DNA of 64,000 nucleotides from Watersipora subatra (lineage: Eukaryota; Bryozoa; Gymnolaemata; Cheilostomatida; Watersiporidae): NCBI RefSeq assembly GCF_963576615.1, contig NC_088711.1, positions 4,712,001 to 4,776,000 of the forward strand, given 5' to 3'. Below the pieces are notes generated by a model. It did not search any database, was not told the origin of the DNA, and worked only from the letters and a program-made list of their open reading frames with translations. A program made the position numbers and the translations under genes. This document shows positions 12,646 to 23,241 of the stretch, piece by piece (position 1 is the first letter of the stretch; every line of letters starts with the position of its first letter).

Positions 12646-14494
12646 ATATACATATAATACATATGTATATATATATATATAATATACACAAGAATGAAAC
12701 TGTATGAATGTGTAGGTATAGAGAACCTAACATAATAAGACTTATTCCAGATACTGGCAGTCATGCTCTTAGTTCAAATCTGCTTATGCACTGGAAGGAG
12801 TCTCATCTCATCTAATATACATCTAGCAGCAGACAGCACTCAACCTAAGATCTCTTCACAGACAGCAGACTGCATCGGTGAACTTTGCAAGGAAACAGAA
12901 CAGTAAGTATAACATCGTGCTAGAAAGTGATGCAGTGACATTGATAACCATAACTAGGATGATAAAATCTACTGTATTTAGACCTATGCATTCAGATGGT
13001 ATATTCTATGCATTCAGATGGTATATTCTATGCATTCAGATGGTATATTCTATGCATTCAGATGGTATATTCTATGCATTCAGATGGTATATTCTATGCA
13101 TTCAGATGGTATATTCTATGCATTCAGATGGTATATTCTATGCATTCAGATGGTATATTCTATGCATTCAGATGGTATATTCTATGCATTCAGATGGTAT
13201 ATTCTATGCATTCAGATGATATATTCTATGCATTCAGATGGTATATTCTATGCATTCAGATGGTATATTCTGAACTTGCATTAATTAATAATATTTCAGC
13301 TACTAAAATGGCTGTTTATTTCTGCAAGGCATTAATTGTATCCATAGTAACCGAATCAAGGCTGATCACTAGAGTTGTTTACAATAAATCAGTCTCATCA
13401 GGTTTGTGGAAGAAGTCAATTGTTATTACAAATAGGCCAGAAGGAAACAAGTGTAAATGCTGCATAATTCTGTGTGTTTTAAACCATGCCATCTCGATAT
13501 GTGAGAACCTTTTCAGATGATCATGTCAGATTCACCTATTGCTGCCTTCCTATAAATTACCCGTTTTATAATTTATTAGAAGTATGTTTAAGAACTCATC
13601 AGCGTGATATTAAATAATACTGGCACGAAGCTATAATTATGCCCTTATCTAATTGATGTTGAGTGGTCGTGACACTCCCACCATCCCGCACTCATTACAT
13701 GCAGGGCGTCTATATCGCTCTCTTATCTCTTCTCTAGGATGGTTTGACATTTAATTCAACGCCGTGACGTCAGATTGTCTGGTTACACAGCTATGTAACG
13801 AGGTTACGGGTGCCAAGTAGCAACATCGGCTACGATTTTTAATTAAAGATAAATACTATTTTGTAAAAGGTGTCATGATAATTGTGTTTTGTTTACAGGC
13901 CAACCATAAGAACAGTTCGTCATGGAACACCCACAAAAAATCGTAAAATTGTTCTTAATCGACAGAAGCGAGGGGATGTTGATGTGAAAATAGCGGAATA
14001 CATGGCTATGCTGCGTCTACGCAATCCCAACTGTCAAGATGTAGCTTGTGGACTAATACAAATCATCAATTCAGGAAGGTAGGCTCCATCGCCGACCACA
14101 TTCATAGGAGTCTGCATAAGACCTCACCCTAATAACAGAACCTCGACAACATTGCATAATTATAGAAAAGTGATTGCACACTGAATATGGAAAATTAAAC
14201 CACTGGTTTGGCAATTTTACATCGATGATCCCTTCATGAATAACTGCATCCTCTGTTCATGCTAACTGTAGAAGCTCTTGCTGAGCATTTCATGCAGAAT
14301 CTTACATGATAGCACTGCATGCTAAAGCATGGAGTTGAAATAGATACATAGATGGTTTGTTCTGTGGTCAAACCTGAGGATCACAACTTCCTGTGTATTA
14401 CTAACTGCAAGTCTTGAACTATTTGTCTAACAATCTGCCATCTCCTACTTACAGAGAGAAGAGATCAGCGCATAGACAAGCAACAGCAGAGTGA
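11800..14494 (+). CDS. Secreted prepropeptide (neuropeptide or hormone-like), family unknown
   Basis: Four exons: 11800-11826, 12751-12902, 13899-14078 and 14455-14494. All junctions are GT-AG and their phases (0, 2, 2) match exactly, giving 132 residues. Residues 1-9 (MRSQAYTSK) plus a hydrophobic run (ILAVMLLVQICLC, residues 10-22) form a textbook signal peptide. Two furin-type sites follow, RQKR ending at residue 84 and REKR at 120-123. They would release a peptide of about 36-39 residues starting GDVDVKIAEY and containing a C-x4-C pair (C105, C110). A second C-x4-C pair is C50/C55 in the spacer. No family is recognised: the two Cys argue against PDF, NPY or CRF types, although the segment before C105 looks helical. 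AATAAA occurs at 14553 and 15134, and a 3' UTR intron (14538-14815) is possible. The signal peptide straddling an intron and the cleavage sites argue against chance. Expression is untested. Confidence 0.72.
12541..12695. repeat. TA/TG microsatellite forming a large palindrome
   Basis: A core of about 36 bases of (TA)n is flanked symmetrically by TATACACACACA-type and TGTGTGTGTATA-type arms and then by ACATATGTATTATATGTATA-type arms, so the whole block can fold on itself. It lies in intron 1 of the prepropeptide gene, just before exon 2. Confidence 0.85.
12988..13272. repeat. 22-bp minisatellite, about 13 copies, in an intron
   Basis: Nearly perfect copies of a 22-bp unit (GGTATATTCTATGCATTCAGAT), with one change near 13218 (GATGATAT). 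It lies in intron 2 of the prepropeptide gene, between exons ending at 12902 and starting at 13899. The period is not a multiple of three but is stop-free in every frame on the plus strand, which explains the long ORFs seen there. Confidence 0.95.
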
Positions 14495-14552
14495 GCCCCA
14501 GATTCATGCCAACTGGCACTCTAAAACCTCATGCTAAGTAAGTGAGCCAATT

Positions 14553-15139
14553 AATAAAATTGCTTTGGTTACAAGTTTGGCAACAAAAAACATTGAATGG
14601 GTAAAAATGCTACGTTTTATATGAGCTTATCAGCGTGTTCATGGCATTTCTCAACTTTTGCATGCAAATGACAGAATTTAGGAGGGATAACAACAAAGCT
14701 CTCTTTTTAAAAGGACAAGTATGATTAGTGAACTTTTTGTTCGTGTAGGTTATTTGTGATCAGATGTGGCTGGCATTAGCTAACCATGAATAACACTTAC
14801 CTCCTGTTTTCGTAGGTCATTCCAATGAATCTCTTGCCATTTTGCATTTGCACCGGAATCTACTCCTGCGAACTGAGAGAACTATACAGAACAAGAGGAC
14901 TGTTGTGACTTGAATAGACATCTCGGAAATAATTATTACATCGCACACCTTGTGATATTGACCTATGTACTGTTTTAAAACAATATTATATCTTAATTTG
15001 TCTTCTGCTATACTGTATTTTTCTATTGATAGATATAATCTCAGGTTGTTATTCGATCATCTTGTCTATAATTCTATAATCTGTAAGCATTTATGCTTTG
15101 ACTTATCTCACAACTATTTATTTTGATTGTTGCAATAAA
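14553..15139 (+). terminator. Candidate 3' UTR and poly(A) signals
   Basis: AATAAA at 14553-14558 and again at 15134-15139 lie downstream of the prepropeptide stop codon (14492-14494). If the putative 3' UTR intron (donor at 14538, exon resuming at 14816) is used, the second signal would serve. Confidence 0.45.
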
Positions 15140-15576
15140 GACTTTAGTACCAGTTACTCACTACAGATTCTTGCAAATGCTGTAAAACTGTATTCCTGGG
15201 CAACGCTTAAGAGTTTTGTGACTGAAAAATTCCTGCCGCATTGCATAAGCATATAACTCAATATTTAACAAGTCATGTCCAAAAGATCTATAAGCATAGC
15301 AAAACGGTAAATGCAGATATTCAGGCATAAAACATCCGAATATGTGGCTCTCATTGGTTCAACAGTTGGCTTAGCTGCATGTCTGCTCATGGGGTTGGCA
15401 TTATTCATCCTCGAGTGCAACACCTCTCTCACCAAATCCATGTTAGAAATGAGTTAGTTTAATTGTAATCCATGTCACTTATTCCTATACATTATCAATC
15501 AAATCTATCAAGGTAAGGTGGTTGTATTAAGGGTATAACTGATGATATTTATGATAAATATATTTATATTAACCGC

Positions 15577-16128
15577 TTAAGGGTAAAAAGGTGGTCTGTT
15601 AGGTTTATAAACAATGTCATTATTGAAACCATTTCTAACGTGGTAAGGGGCATACGGATCATTTGGATAGTGATGGTCTCTCTTCCAATATTTTCCCACC
15701 ATGCGCTCAAGCATCCAGCATTGTCGTTTTGAGCATATGACATGCTGCTTCAAATCTTCAAGTGTCTCTGGCTTTCGTTTCCATAAGCCTTTACGTCGCC
15801 CGGCACGGGGCCTGATCCAGAGTCCATTGCCTAGCCTCATAAATCTGCTTGGAACCTCGCGGACTGTCTCAGGTTTTCCTTTTTTCCATGACTGGTAGAC
15901 TCTAGTCCTGGACTGTTGCATAACAATGCCACTGTTGCCCAGTAACCTGTGAGAGACAATAGATGAGGTCACATGATAGGAATGCGCAGAATCAACGCAC
16001 CTCACGTCAAACTGGGTTGATGGAGGATGAAATGGCTGATAAGAGAGGCTACGTGACTTGTACACTTGAATGTTAGAGAAGCTGCAGAAAGAGATCAGTC
16101 CTTGCCAAATATTCTTAACTGAGTCCAT
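15577..16128 (-). CDS. MRPL35: Mitochondrial ribosomal protein bL35m
   Basis: A single 183-codon frame. The mitochondrial protein bL35 is a component of the large subunit of the mitoribosome, made in the cytosol and imported. Residues 1-80 are a poorly conserved, basic and Ser-rich leader, consistent with a transit peptide. Residues 81-169 carry the bL35 core: KKGKPETVREV, then SRFMRLGNGLWIRPRAG, the basic stretch RRKGLWKRKP, and the metazoan C-terminal pattern ending KYWKRDHHYPNDPYAPYH. Length is close to that of human MRPL35. The start at 16128 is the first Met of the frame; an upstream non-coding exon or a small intron in the leader cannot be excluded. It is convergent with the prepropeptide gene, about 1.1 kb between stop codons. 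AT-rich DNA from 14.6 to 15.5 kb holds only the two 3' UTRs. Confidence 0.9.
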   Translation of the reverse strand: MDSVKNIWQGLISFCSFSNIQVYKSRSLSYQPFHPPSTQFDVRCVDSAHSYHVTSSIVSHRLLGNSGIVMQQSRTRVYQSWKKGKPETVREVPSRFMRLGNGLWIRPRAGRRKGLWKRKPETLEDLKQHVICSKRQCWMLERMVGKYWKRDHHYPNDPYAPYHVRNGFNNDIVYKPNRPPFYP

Positions 16129-16765
16129 TGCTCAACACACTCACAATGACTATCAAAGAACAACTGAGAGAGATGGGCAGCAGATCAAAAGCCTGACACG
16201 ATTTAGATTTTGTCACTCTTGCAACAGACTGCATGCTTCACACTTTGGAGTGAAACAAGACATGACTTATATCAGCTCCTCCTCTGAACATGATAAAATA
16301 AAAAAGAAAACCCTGCTCTATGTTTGATATAGTTGCTAAATCTATGAATACTACCATCATTGTCGACTAAAGACGTGAATTTCAAAAAAATTTAAATATT
16401 AACTTTACAAAAAGAAGTTTAACAAACTTTATATATTACGACTTTTGTCTACCTTTTACAGACATTCTTAAAAGTTACATACATATACTTGTATTCTTCT
16501 ATATCCTGACCCCGAGGGACATCATCACTCATACGCTTATCTAAGCTTATCTCAGAGTTATAGTCTGAGAATGAGCGAATAGACAGACAAAAAAAGGGAC
16601 TTGAGAAAAAGATAATCTATTCCTCTGAATGCAACTGAATGAATATATACTTGGTCTGATTATCGCTACTCGCAGTTAGTGTATCGTGCGTGTCATTCTC
16701 TGATGCAACTTGGATGTAAGAAAGTAATAAAATCGCTTTTGCATTGGTGTTCCTACTCAGTACTA
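16129..16765. other. MRPL35 upstream region
   Basis: Presumed promoter and upstream region of MRPL35. No TATA box at a convincing position and no other gene was recognised. A hAT element begins at 16774. Confidence 0.5.
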
Positions 16766-16773
16766 GGTTGTAG

Positions 16774-17553
16774 CAGTGTCGTATAGTTTCACAGAGTCCC
16801 GTGACCAAAAGCCGGAAACAAAAACGTCCGATTCCAAACAAACCCGATCGACATACTGATCTCTAATGGAATATTCTTACCTCGCTCTCAACATCTCACT
16901 CTTTTGCATTTACTTTACTTTATTACAAAAAATCATTAGTCGTTTCTTGTAGAGAATTTTGTCCTTTTTCAAATGGTGTATAATACAATAATCAATTTCA
17001 AAGGGACTGCCAATGGTAGTAATTTTTGTTGGTTAGTGTTGCGGCATCTCCATTATAACTTATATAAAACAATAGTGGGCGCGGCTTGTTTGCTTGGAAC
17101 CGTGCGAGCTTCGATATGCGCAGCCGTTAGCAGCAAAACTCTGTGAAGTTATACAGCTCTGTTCTGTCAGAGTCATATAGCTTTAAAAAGTCTCGCGACC
17201 AAAACCGGAAACAAAAACGTCCGATTCCAAACAAACTCGATCGACATACTGATCTATAATGGAATATTCATACCTCGCTCTCAATACCGCTCTTTTTTGC
17301 ATTTACTTTACGTTTTTACAAAAACGTTGTTAGCACCTTTTTGTAGGAAATTTTGTTTTCTTTCAAATGGTTCATGATACAACAATCAATTTCAAAATGA
17401 CTGCTAATGGGAGTAGTTTTTGTTGATTGATGTTGCGACCTCTCCATTATAACTTATATAAAAATAGTAGGCGTGGCCTGTTTGTTTGGAATCGAGCGAG
17501 ATCCCGTATACGCTTCTGTTAATCGCGGGACTCTGTGAAACTATACGGCTCTG
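16774..17553. mobile_element. hAT-type MITE, tandem dimer
   Basis: Termini CAGTGTCGTATAGTTTCACA (left) and the complement of a right end reading CTGTGAAACTATACGGCTCTG are inverted. GGTTGTAG flanks both sides (16766-16773 and 17554-17561), a perfect 8-bp target duplication as made by hAT transposases. The CAGTG/CAGAG ends fit the hAT CAGNG rule. Inside, a right-end sequence (about 17144-17166) is followed after a few bases by a second left end (about 17173), and the two halves share long similar segments. This is therefore two copies head-to-tail. No coding capacity. Confidence 0.85.
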
Positions 17554-17561
17554 GGTTGTAG

Positions 17562-18604
17562 TAGCCAGGCAACAACTATCATAATATCAACTTGCATGCA
17601 CCACTATTAATGTATATTTATATGTTAACTAGTGCTGCATTCCCATTACACTTCTGTACTATCATATAAGCCATTTTATACGAGTACCAACTGTAAAGGA
17701 GAGAAAGATGAAGCATGACTATGTACATGATTATAAGCTGGACAAATCACAGTTATCTAAAACAATTCACTGCAAGTTGTTTGTAATGATACATACAAAC
17801 ATAGTGACCACTATAGAGATGCCGTGGGGTGTATGAGTGAGTGAGTGTAAATGACTGAGTGCGTGAAGCAACCAGCTAATAGCAGATGGTTAGAGGCATC
17901 TTTTGCCTACAAGTCAAGTAAACATGATTAACATGACCTAAGCAATGAAGGACAACTCCATAATGGGAAGACAGCTCTTATGATGTAACTATTGGCAGTT
18001 AATCATTGCTAACCAAGGGTGTATATCTTATGAGAGAGGACAATTCCACACCGGTGTTCACAACTTTTTAAAATTGAGAACAAAATGGAGGTATAATACC
18101 AGCTTTACGATTAAGATGTAGCGTGTGAATAAAATCGACTATATCTAAAGCACGCACTTAATATGACTAGATGCGCAAAAGCAAAATGCTGACCTGGATA
18201 TGAGCCCTGATGAATGAGGCAGAGCTCCATTGTCCTTCCTAATAGACAAGTCTAGGCTAGTTTTAGGTGCAGCTACACTAGATAGAGCTCGCACATGTTC
18301 CTTGCTGATAAAGCAGCTAGGGGCTTGCAGCAACTTGCAAGCAGCTAAAATACATACCAACATCTAATTTTAGTCAGTGCTTTGATGCCTGTAATAGGTA
18401 TGCAGGAATGAATAACTTAATTTTGAAACAAAACTAAGTGGTAAGTGCGATAAATATAGCGTGTAAGAAATTAGTCTAGGAGCAGACGCTTGTCAGATAG
18501 TAATATAGTCGAGGAACCGACAGCAATGACACGGATTTCATGTATGACCAAAGTGGCTTTATGAACAGCTTGGTGAAAATGAAGGAATAAAAGAATTTGT
18601 GTTA
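17562..18604. other. Intergenic, no gene seen
   Basis: No exon, transposon end or RNA gene was recognised here. Confidence 0.45.
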
Positions 18605-18869
18605 TACAGTCATGTGCAAAAGTATGGAGCCGCCCCTTAAGTACTTACAATATCAAACTTCAAGCTGTTGTTACTCAGCTTAGAATAAAGCTACAGCAAA
18701 TATATTAGTATCATTTTAATGCTGAGGGTGTCCTCTATTTGATTATTTTAATTATTAACTTGCTCAATTAATAATTACAACAACAGGCTGCCCTCTAAAG
18801 TTTAATGTATGGATTTATGCAATCTACTAGATAATTTTCAAATGTGAACAACTTTTTGAACAAGTTGGT

Positions 18870-18885
18870 GGCCTTGAAAAAGGCC
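18870..18885 (-). promoter_or_regulatory. Histone-mRNA-type 3' stem-loop in a Tc1 element
   Basis: On the minus (transposase sense) strand the sequence is GGCCTT-TTTC-AAGGCC, a perfect 6-bp stem with a TTTC tetraloop. It is preceded by CCAAC and followed by ACCAAC. This matches the metazoan replication-dependent histone 3' processing stem-loop: 6-bp GGC-rich stem, UUUC loop, ACC-type flank. It lies about 90 nt past the remnant transposase C-terminus. Confidence 0.7.
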
Positions 18886-18989
18886 GTTGGTTATATAAAT
18901 ATTCTCTATAAGAGTGTGGAGGTGATTTGTGAAGTCTGGTAGTATCAGTACTTGATTGGTCAGCCTTTGTTCTCTGTGACAAGACCACA

Positions 18990-19960
18990 GCGGTTGGGTT
19001 TTGATGTAACCAACTTTTCAGGTTCTGATTGGCTCAATTACGCTGTGCCAAGCTCTCACAAGGCCTTCCATCAGCTCTTCATTAGTCTTGGGCTAAGTCT
19101 TGTTTAGTATAGCTGTTATATGCTACAACACAGTTTCCAAGGGATTCAGATCTGGGCTCTGAGCTGGCTATGGCACTGTGCACTCTCTCTTGTTGCATTC
19201 ATTTTTTGACTTTTTTGACACAGTGGCAGAGAGCACTGTCATCTAGGAACCACCAGTCAGTAGAACCTTTACCAAACAACGCCGTAGAACTTGGTAACAC
19301 CTCACTTTACATGGTTTTGATATATTTTTCTCTGTTCATCATGCCAAGTACAAAGTCAACCCGTCCAACTCCTAATGCCGCCATACAGCCCCAAACCATC
19401 ACTGATGCCGCGTGCTTTACCGTGGGAGTACTACACCACGACTTGAAAGCTTCTCTTGGTTTTTTTCTAACATACTGCAAATCAGAGCGGTTAGTAACAG
19501 AAAACGTAGATTCATCAGAGAAAATCGCTCTTTTCCACTGGTCCACACTCCATGTCTTGTGCTGGTATGCCCACTTTAATCGATTGTGCCGTTGTTTCTC
19601 TGTCACCATTGGCTTCTTTCTTGCTTTACAGCCTTTCAACCTGGCAGCAATTAGTAATATTACTAATTAATATTACTTGTGTCCTGCCAGTCTCTGATTA
19701 GTTCACTGCTAGACTTTTTATGGTCTGTCAAGGAAATCCGCATCGGAGTTCTGTCTTCTCTGCAAGTCCTCATTTTTGGGCGACCAGAACGTAGTTTTTC
19801 TGTAGTACTGCCAGTCTCGTAGAATCTTTAAATGACACCAGACACTTTTTTTTGAACAACAAACTTTTTTGGAAATTTCTCACATAGACAATCCTTCTTT
19901 ATGAAGGCAAATAATGGTTGCTCGCTGTTCTGCGGTAGTTTTCATAGTGAGGATGTTACT
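18990..19960 (-). pseudogene. Tc1 transposase, broken
   Basis: The best-preserved part is 19307-19639 (110 codons). It has the Tc1 pattern with the first catalytic Asp in IFSDEST, then YVRKKP, the GGG-like turn, SVMVWGCM and NREKYI. Just downstream the second catalytic region (a DDSALCHC remnant of the usual QQDNAPCH motif) is out of frame, and the C-terminal EELMEGLVRAWHSVI-type helix follows near 19050. Upstream, 19700-19950 gives a degraded helix-turn-helix N-terminus with a stop and frameshifts. Several independent lesions make this copy inactive. It would have cut and inserted the surrounding element at TA sites. Confidence 0.9.
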
Positions 19961-20345
19961 AATGAAAATATATTACAACAAATGCACAGAATGGTAAAAT
20001 TGTTTACTTTTCTATCCTTAGTTACACAAAAATTGCAAAACTTCAAAGGTTTTGAAACAATGGCTTCAAGAGATTGAATTATAATAATTACTTGTACTCG
20101 CTTCCTATTATTATTAAATAGTAAACTTATTTGAGTGAGAGTGTCATGTCTTTTAGGAGATTACACAAGCGAAGTAAATTGTTTAATTATGTTTTAAATA
20201 GCACCATCATGTAGAGGAGATTGTGAGAATTAAAATGATATTTTGTTTTGTTATATTTGAAATTGCCCACTTTATTCTATTTGAAATTGAACTTTGAGTT
20301 TACGCAAATTCACAGGGTGGCTCCATACTTTTGCACATGACTGTA

Positions 20346-21269
20346 AATCAAATGTCCTTGAAATGTGATTATATTCTTACCAGAACTGACTACAACCAGA
20401 AAGATTACAACCGAGATCCATCATGAACTATTTGGTAATGATCAATGATTCTTCCAATAAAACGAGTGTGGCGATTGAGAGAAGGACATTGCGCGCAAAA
20501 GAATAAAATGCTGTTTTCATCTTTGTGCATTGATTTTTATACCCAGAAAATGCAAAACAAACATCAGCAGCTGCCAACGAGCAAACCCTATTAGCAGAAC
20601 TCTTGAGGAACATATTTAGTAAATTTAAGAACGACAATTTAAGTAGCAGCTTAGCGGACAGCTCTCTAGTATATGACGAGAAAACTGCGTTCACGAGTTT
20701 TAAATCAAAAATTGTCTTCTCTTTTACTGTTACAACTATTAGAAGAAAGCAGACAACTCGCTATATTGTGTATTACTGCGGTTTTCCAAATTTACATAAC
20801 AGTTGACCCAAATCAATACTCTTAACAACTGCTTTGTTCCAGGATTGGATGATCACACCCTAAATTTCTCTATTGTTAGCCGCATACCAAAACAATGCTG
20901 ACGATATTTCTTGGTTTTTAAGAGGTTGGATCATGACTTATTAATTAAAGGTTCAAAGGTCAATTGGAAATATATAAATACAGATTCTAAGATGGACACG
21001 ATAACAAAAAAGTATCTAAAGTAAATTTCAGGAAAGATAAAGAACAGATGTTTACTTTATTATAATAACTCACCTCCTCATAGTGTGTGTTATTTAGTGG
21101 GAAACTTAAAAAATTTGGGTACGGTAGTTGTTTTATACCTATCTTATTTACCTGGTTTCGCCGTAAATGGCACTTTCATATTTATTATATATACATGTAT
21201 TTAAATAAACACCAGAGCACCAAAGTTGACAACAGTGAGGCTATTGCTCTAAAGCTGAAAGCTACAAGC
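20346..21269. other. Intergenic, no gene seen
   Basis: The overlapping short ORFs near 20430-20800 have no recognisable domain and look like chance. Confidence 0.4.
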
Positions 21270-21275
21270 CATCCT

Positions 21276-22489
21276 TATGGCGTCTTACAGTGCCTCGCCT
21301 TGCGCGTTCACAACTCGAGTTGCCGTGTTGTACAACTCGGCCTGGGTTTTTTATGAACTCGAGTTGTGTTACGCAAAACTAACACGGGTTCGTAAAGAAA
21401 GCAAAGTGAGTTACTGGGGTGTCTCATTTACAGAAATTTAATAATAATTTAAATATGTATACATATTTAAATTATATATATTGGCGAGATTTGCACATAT
21501 TCATTTCTATAAATATAAAGAGACAAAAACAATTGTAGAATGTAAAAAGCAAACTAAGAAACAATCTATATGAGAACCAAGCAGCGAAATTTTTTTTCCC
21601 AAACAGGTTTACATACGGCGGTAAAATTTTGGCTCATGATTGGCTTTAGTAATTGAGTTTTAGTAATCAAAACCTACATCGTTACATTGAAAGTCAATAG
21701 TTATAATTAGAGAGGAACACAAAATTCCAAAATTTTATTCAAAATGGCTTAAATTAATGAGTTTTAAGTGAGCGCCTCTTACGTTTAAACAGCACTTTTT
21801 GAATGATAACATCAGTTTTGCTACGTTATTTAGAATTTTGTGTTCCTTTCTAATTATAACTATTGATTTCTATTGTAATGATGTGAGTTTTGGTTACTAA
21901 AACTCAATTACTAAAGCCAATCATGAGCCAGAATTTTACTGCCGTATGTAAACCTGTTTGGGAAAAAGAAATTCGCAGCCAGCCGGGCAACTTCTTTTGC
22001 AAATAACAAAAGAGTCATCTCTCTATAATCTGACCAGAAACTGAATGAACACCGAAAATGAACATAGAAATTATTTCAACGGCGTTTAATGATGCACAAA
22101 AAAATTCCATATAGCTAGAGAAAATGAAACGATGAGATGTTCTCAAGCCGAGTTGTTGAACTTGAGTTGCTGTTGAAAGAACTCGGCTTGGGTTTTGATG
22201 AACTCGAGTTGTGCAACTCGAGTTGTACAACTCGAGTTGCAAACTCGGCACAGTATAATTTTAATAATTCGCTATTAGTTCTAGTTTTACAGTACATACA
22301 TAGTTTAATTTCTATTAGCTAGCGGGTGCCTATTGATGTACCATTGTTAATATAACCAGATCTACGGTTATGCTACTGTAATACCAATATATTGCACCTT
22401 ACTTTTGAAAAGTCGCGTTGCGCGTTCACAACTCGAGTTGTGCCACTCGAGTTGTGAACGCGCAACGCGAGGCACTGTAAGGCGCCATA
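21276..22489. mobile_element. Non-autonomous element with terminal inverted repeats and CTCGAG palindromes
   Basis: The ends TATGGCGTCTTACAGTGCCT and GGCACTGTAAGGCGCCATA are inverted over about 55 bp (three or four mismatches). The hexamer CATCCT flanks both sides (21270-21275 and 22490-22495). The palindrome CAACTCGAGTTG or close variants recurs near both ends: about 21309 and 21357 on the left, 22200-22245 in triplicate, 22430 and 22447 on the right. No coding sequence. A fold-back MITE at 21590-21966 is inserted inside. Confidence 0.8.
21590..21966. mobile_element. Fold-back MITE nested in the CTCGAG element
   Basis: Arms of about 130 bp (21597-21725 and 21838-21965) are inverted copies; one starts CCCAAACAGGTTTACATACG and the other ends CGTATGTAAACCTGTTTGGG. 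The spacer is about 110 bp. The arms share tracts such as CTCATGATTGGCTTTAGTAA. No ORF. Confidence 0.85.
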
Positions 22490-22495
22490 CATCCT

Positions 22496-23233
22496 AGTCT
22501 GTGTTCTGGCAATGTATGCGCATACAGTAAAACACCAGAGTGATTGCTGACAAATCTAAAAGGAATTATTTTGAAGGCTAAAATGCAATTAAGCAAGTTA
22601 AACCACAACCATGAACAACACAATTATAATTTACTGCAGCAATTCAATTATGTTCCATTATTCAGTTTAACATTTGTGAAACAGATTACTAACCTAAAAA
22701 GAAATAATACATTGACCTATAAAAATCGTAGTAACTATTAGCATAAAAGTTTGACAAATGAAACTTTGATGTTGAAGCTAGCAGCCAATGCTCAGGAGTG
22801 GCACATGAACAAATCGATAATCATTAGTACTTTTATGACATTTTCAAAGCTTGCGCATTTCACTCACAGCATTGAAAAGTACCATATTCTTATGTAAAAA
22901 GCAAAAAAACTACATCAAATTCGCAAATGCAGTTTTTACTTTTCATTTTTAGCGCTTGTTGCCATAACATTCAGTAGAATCTTTACTTAAAAACGTTAAA
23001 CTTGAAAAGGTTGAAAATTTAGCTTAAACAACAATGTTGAGCCATCTTTAAAACTCGTCAACGCACTGTCAGTGCGTAATAATTGAATTCACATGCATAG
23101 CAGCACAAAAACAAGATGACTTTATTACATGTAATTACATAGAAAAGAACCTGTAAAAACCTGTTTTCAGTTGAAAAATTCTAAAAGCTACTCAATTTTT
23201 TAGTCAGTTTGAGCTTCTACATCTACAAGGCCA
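22496..23233. other. Intergenic, no gene seen
   Basis: AT-rich DNA with no supported feature between two transposons. Confidence 0.45.
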
Positions 23234-23241
23234 GCTCCAAC

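Larger units (their letters stand above)
18607..20343 (-). mobile_element. Tc1-like transposon, decayed autonomous copy
   Basis: Perfectly inverted termini of about 25 bp (CAGTCATGTGCAAAAGTATG...) are flanked by TA on both sides, the Tc1/mariner target. The element is 1.74 kb, close to full Tc1 length, and carries a broken transposase on the minus strand (separate entry). A histone-type stem-loop lies at 18870-18885 downstream of the transposase. Confidence 0.95.

Noticed and set aside
12878-13520. Repetitive ORFs of 88-174 codons (MHSDGIFYAFRWYILCIQ type)
   Set aside because: They come from the 22-bp array in an intron of the prepropeptide gene; the unit is stop-free in all three frames.
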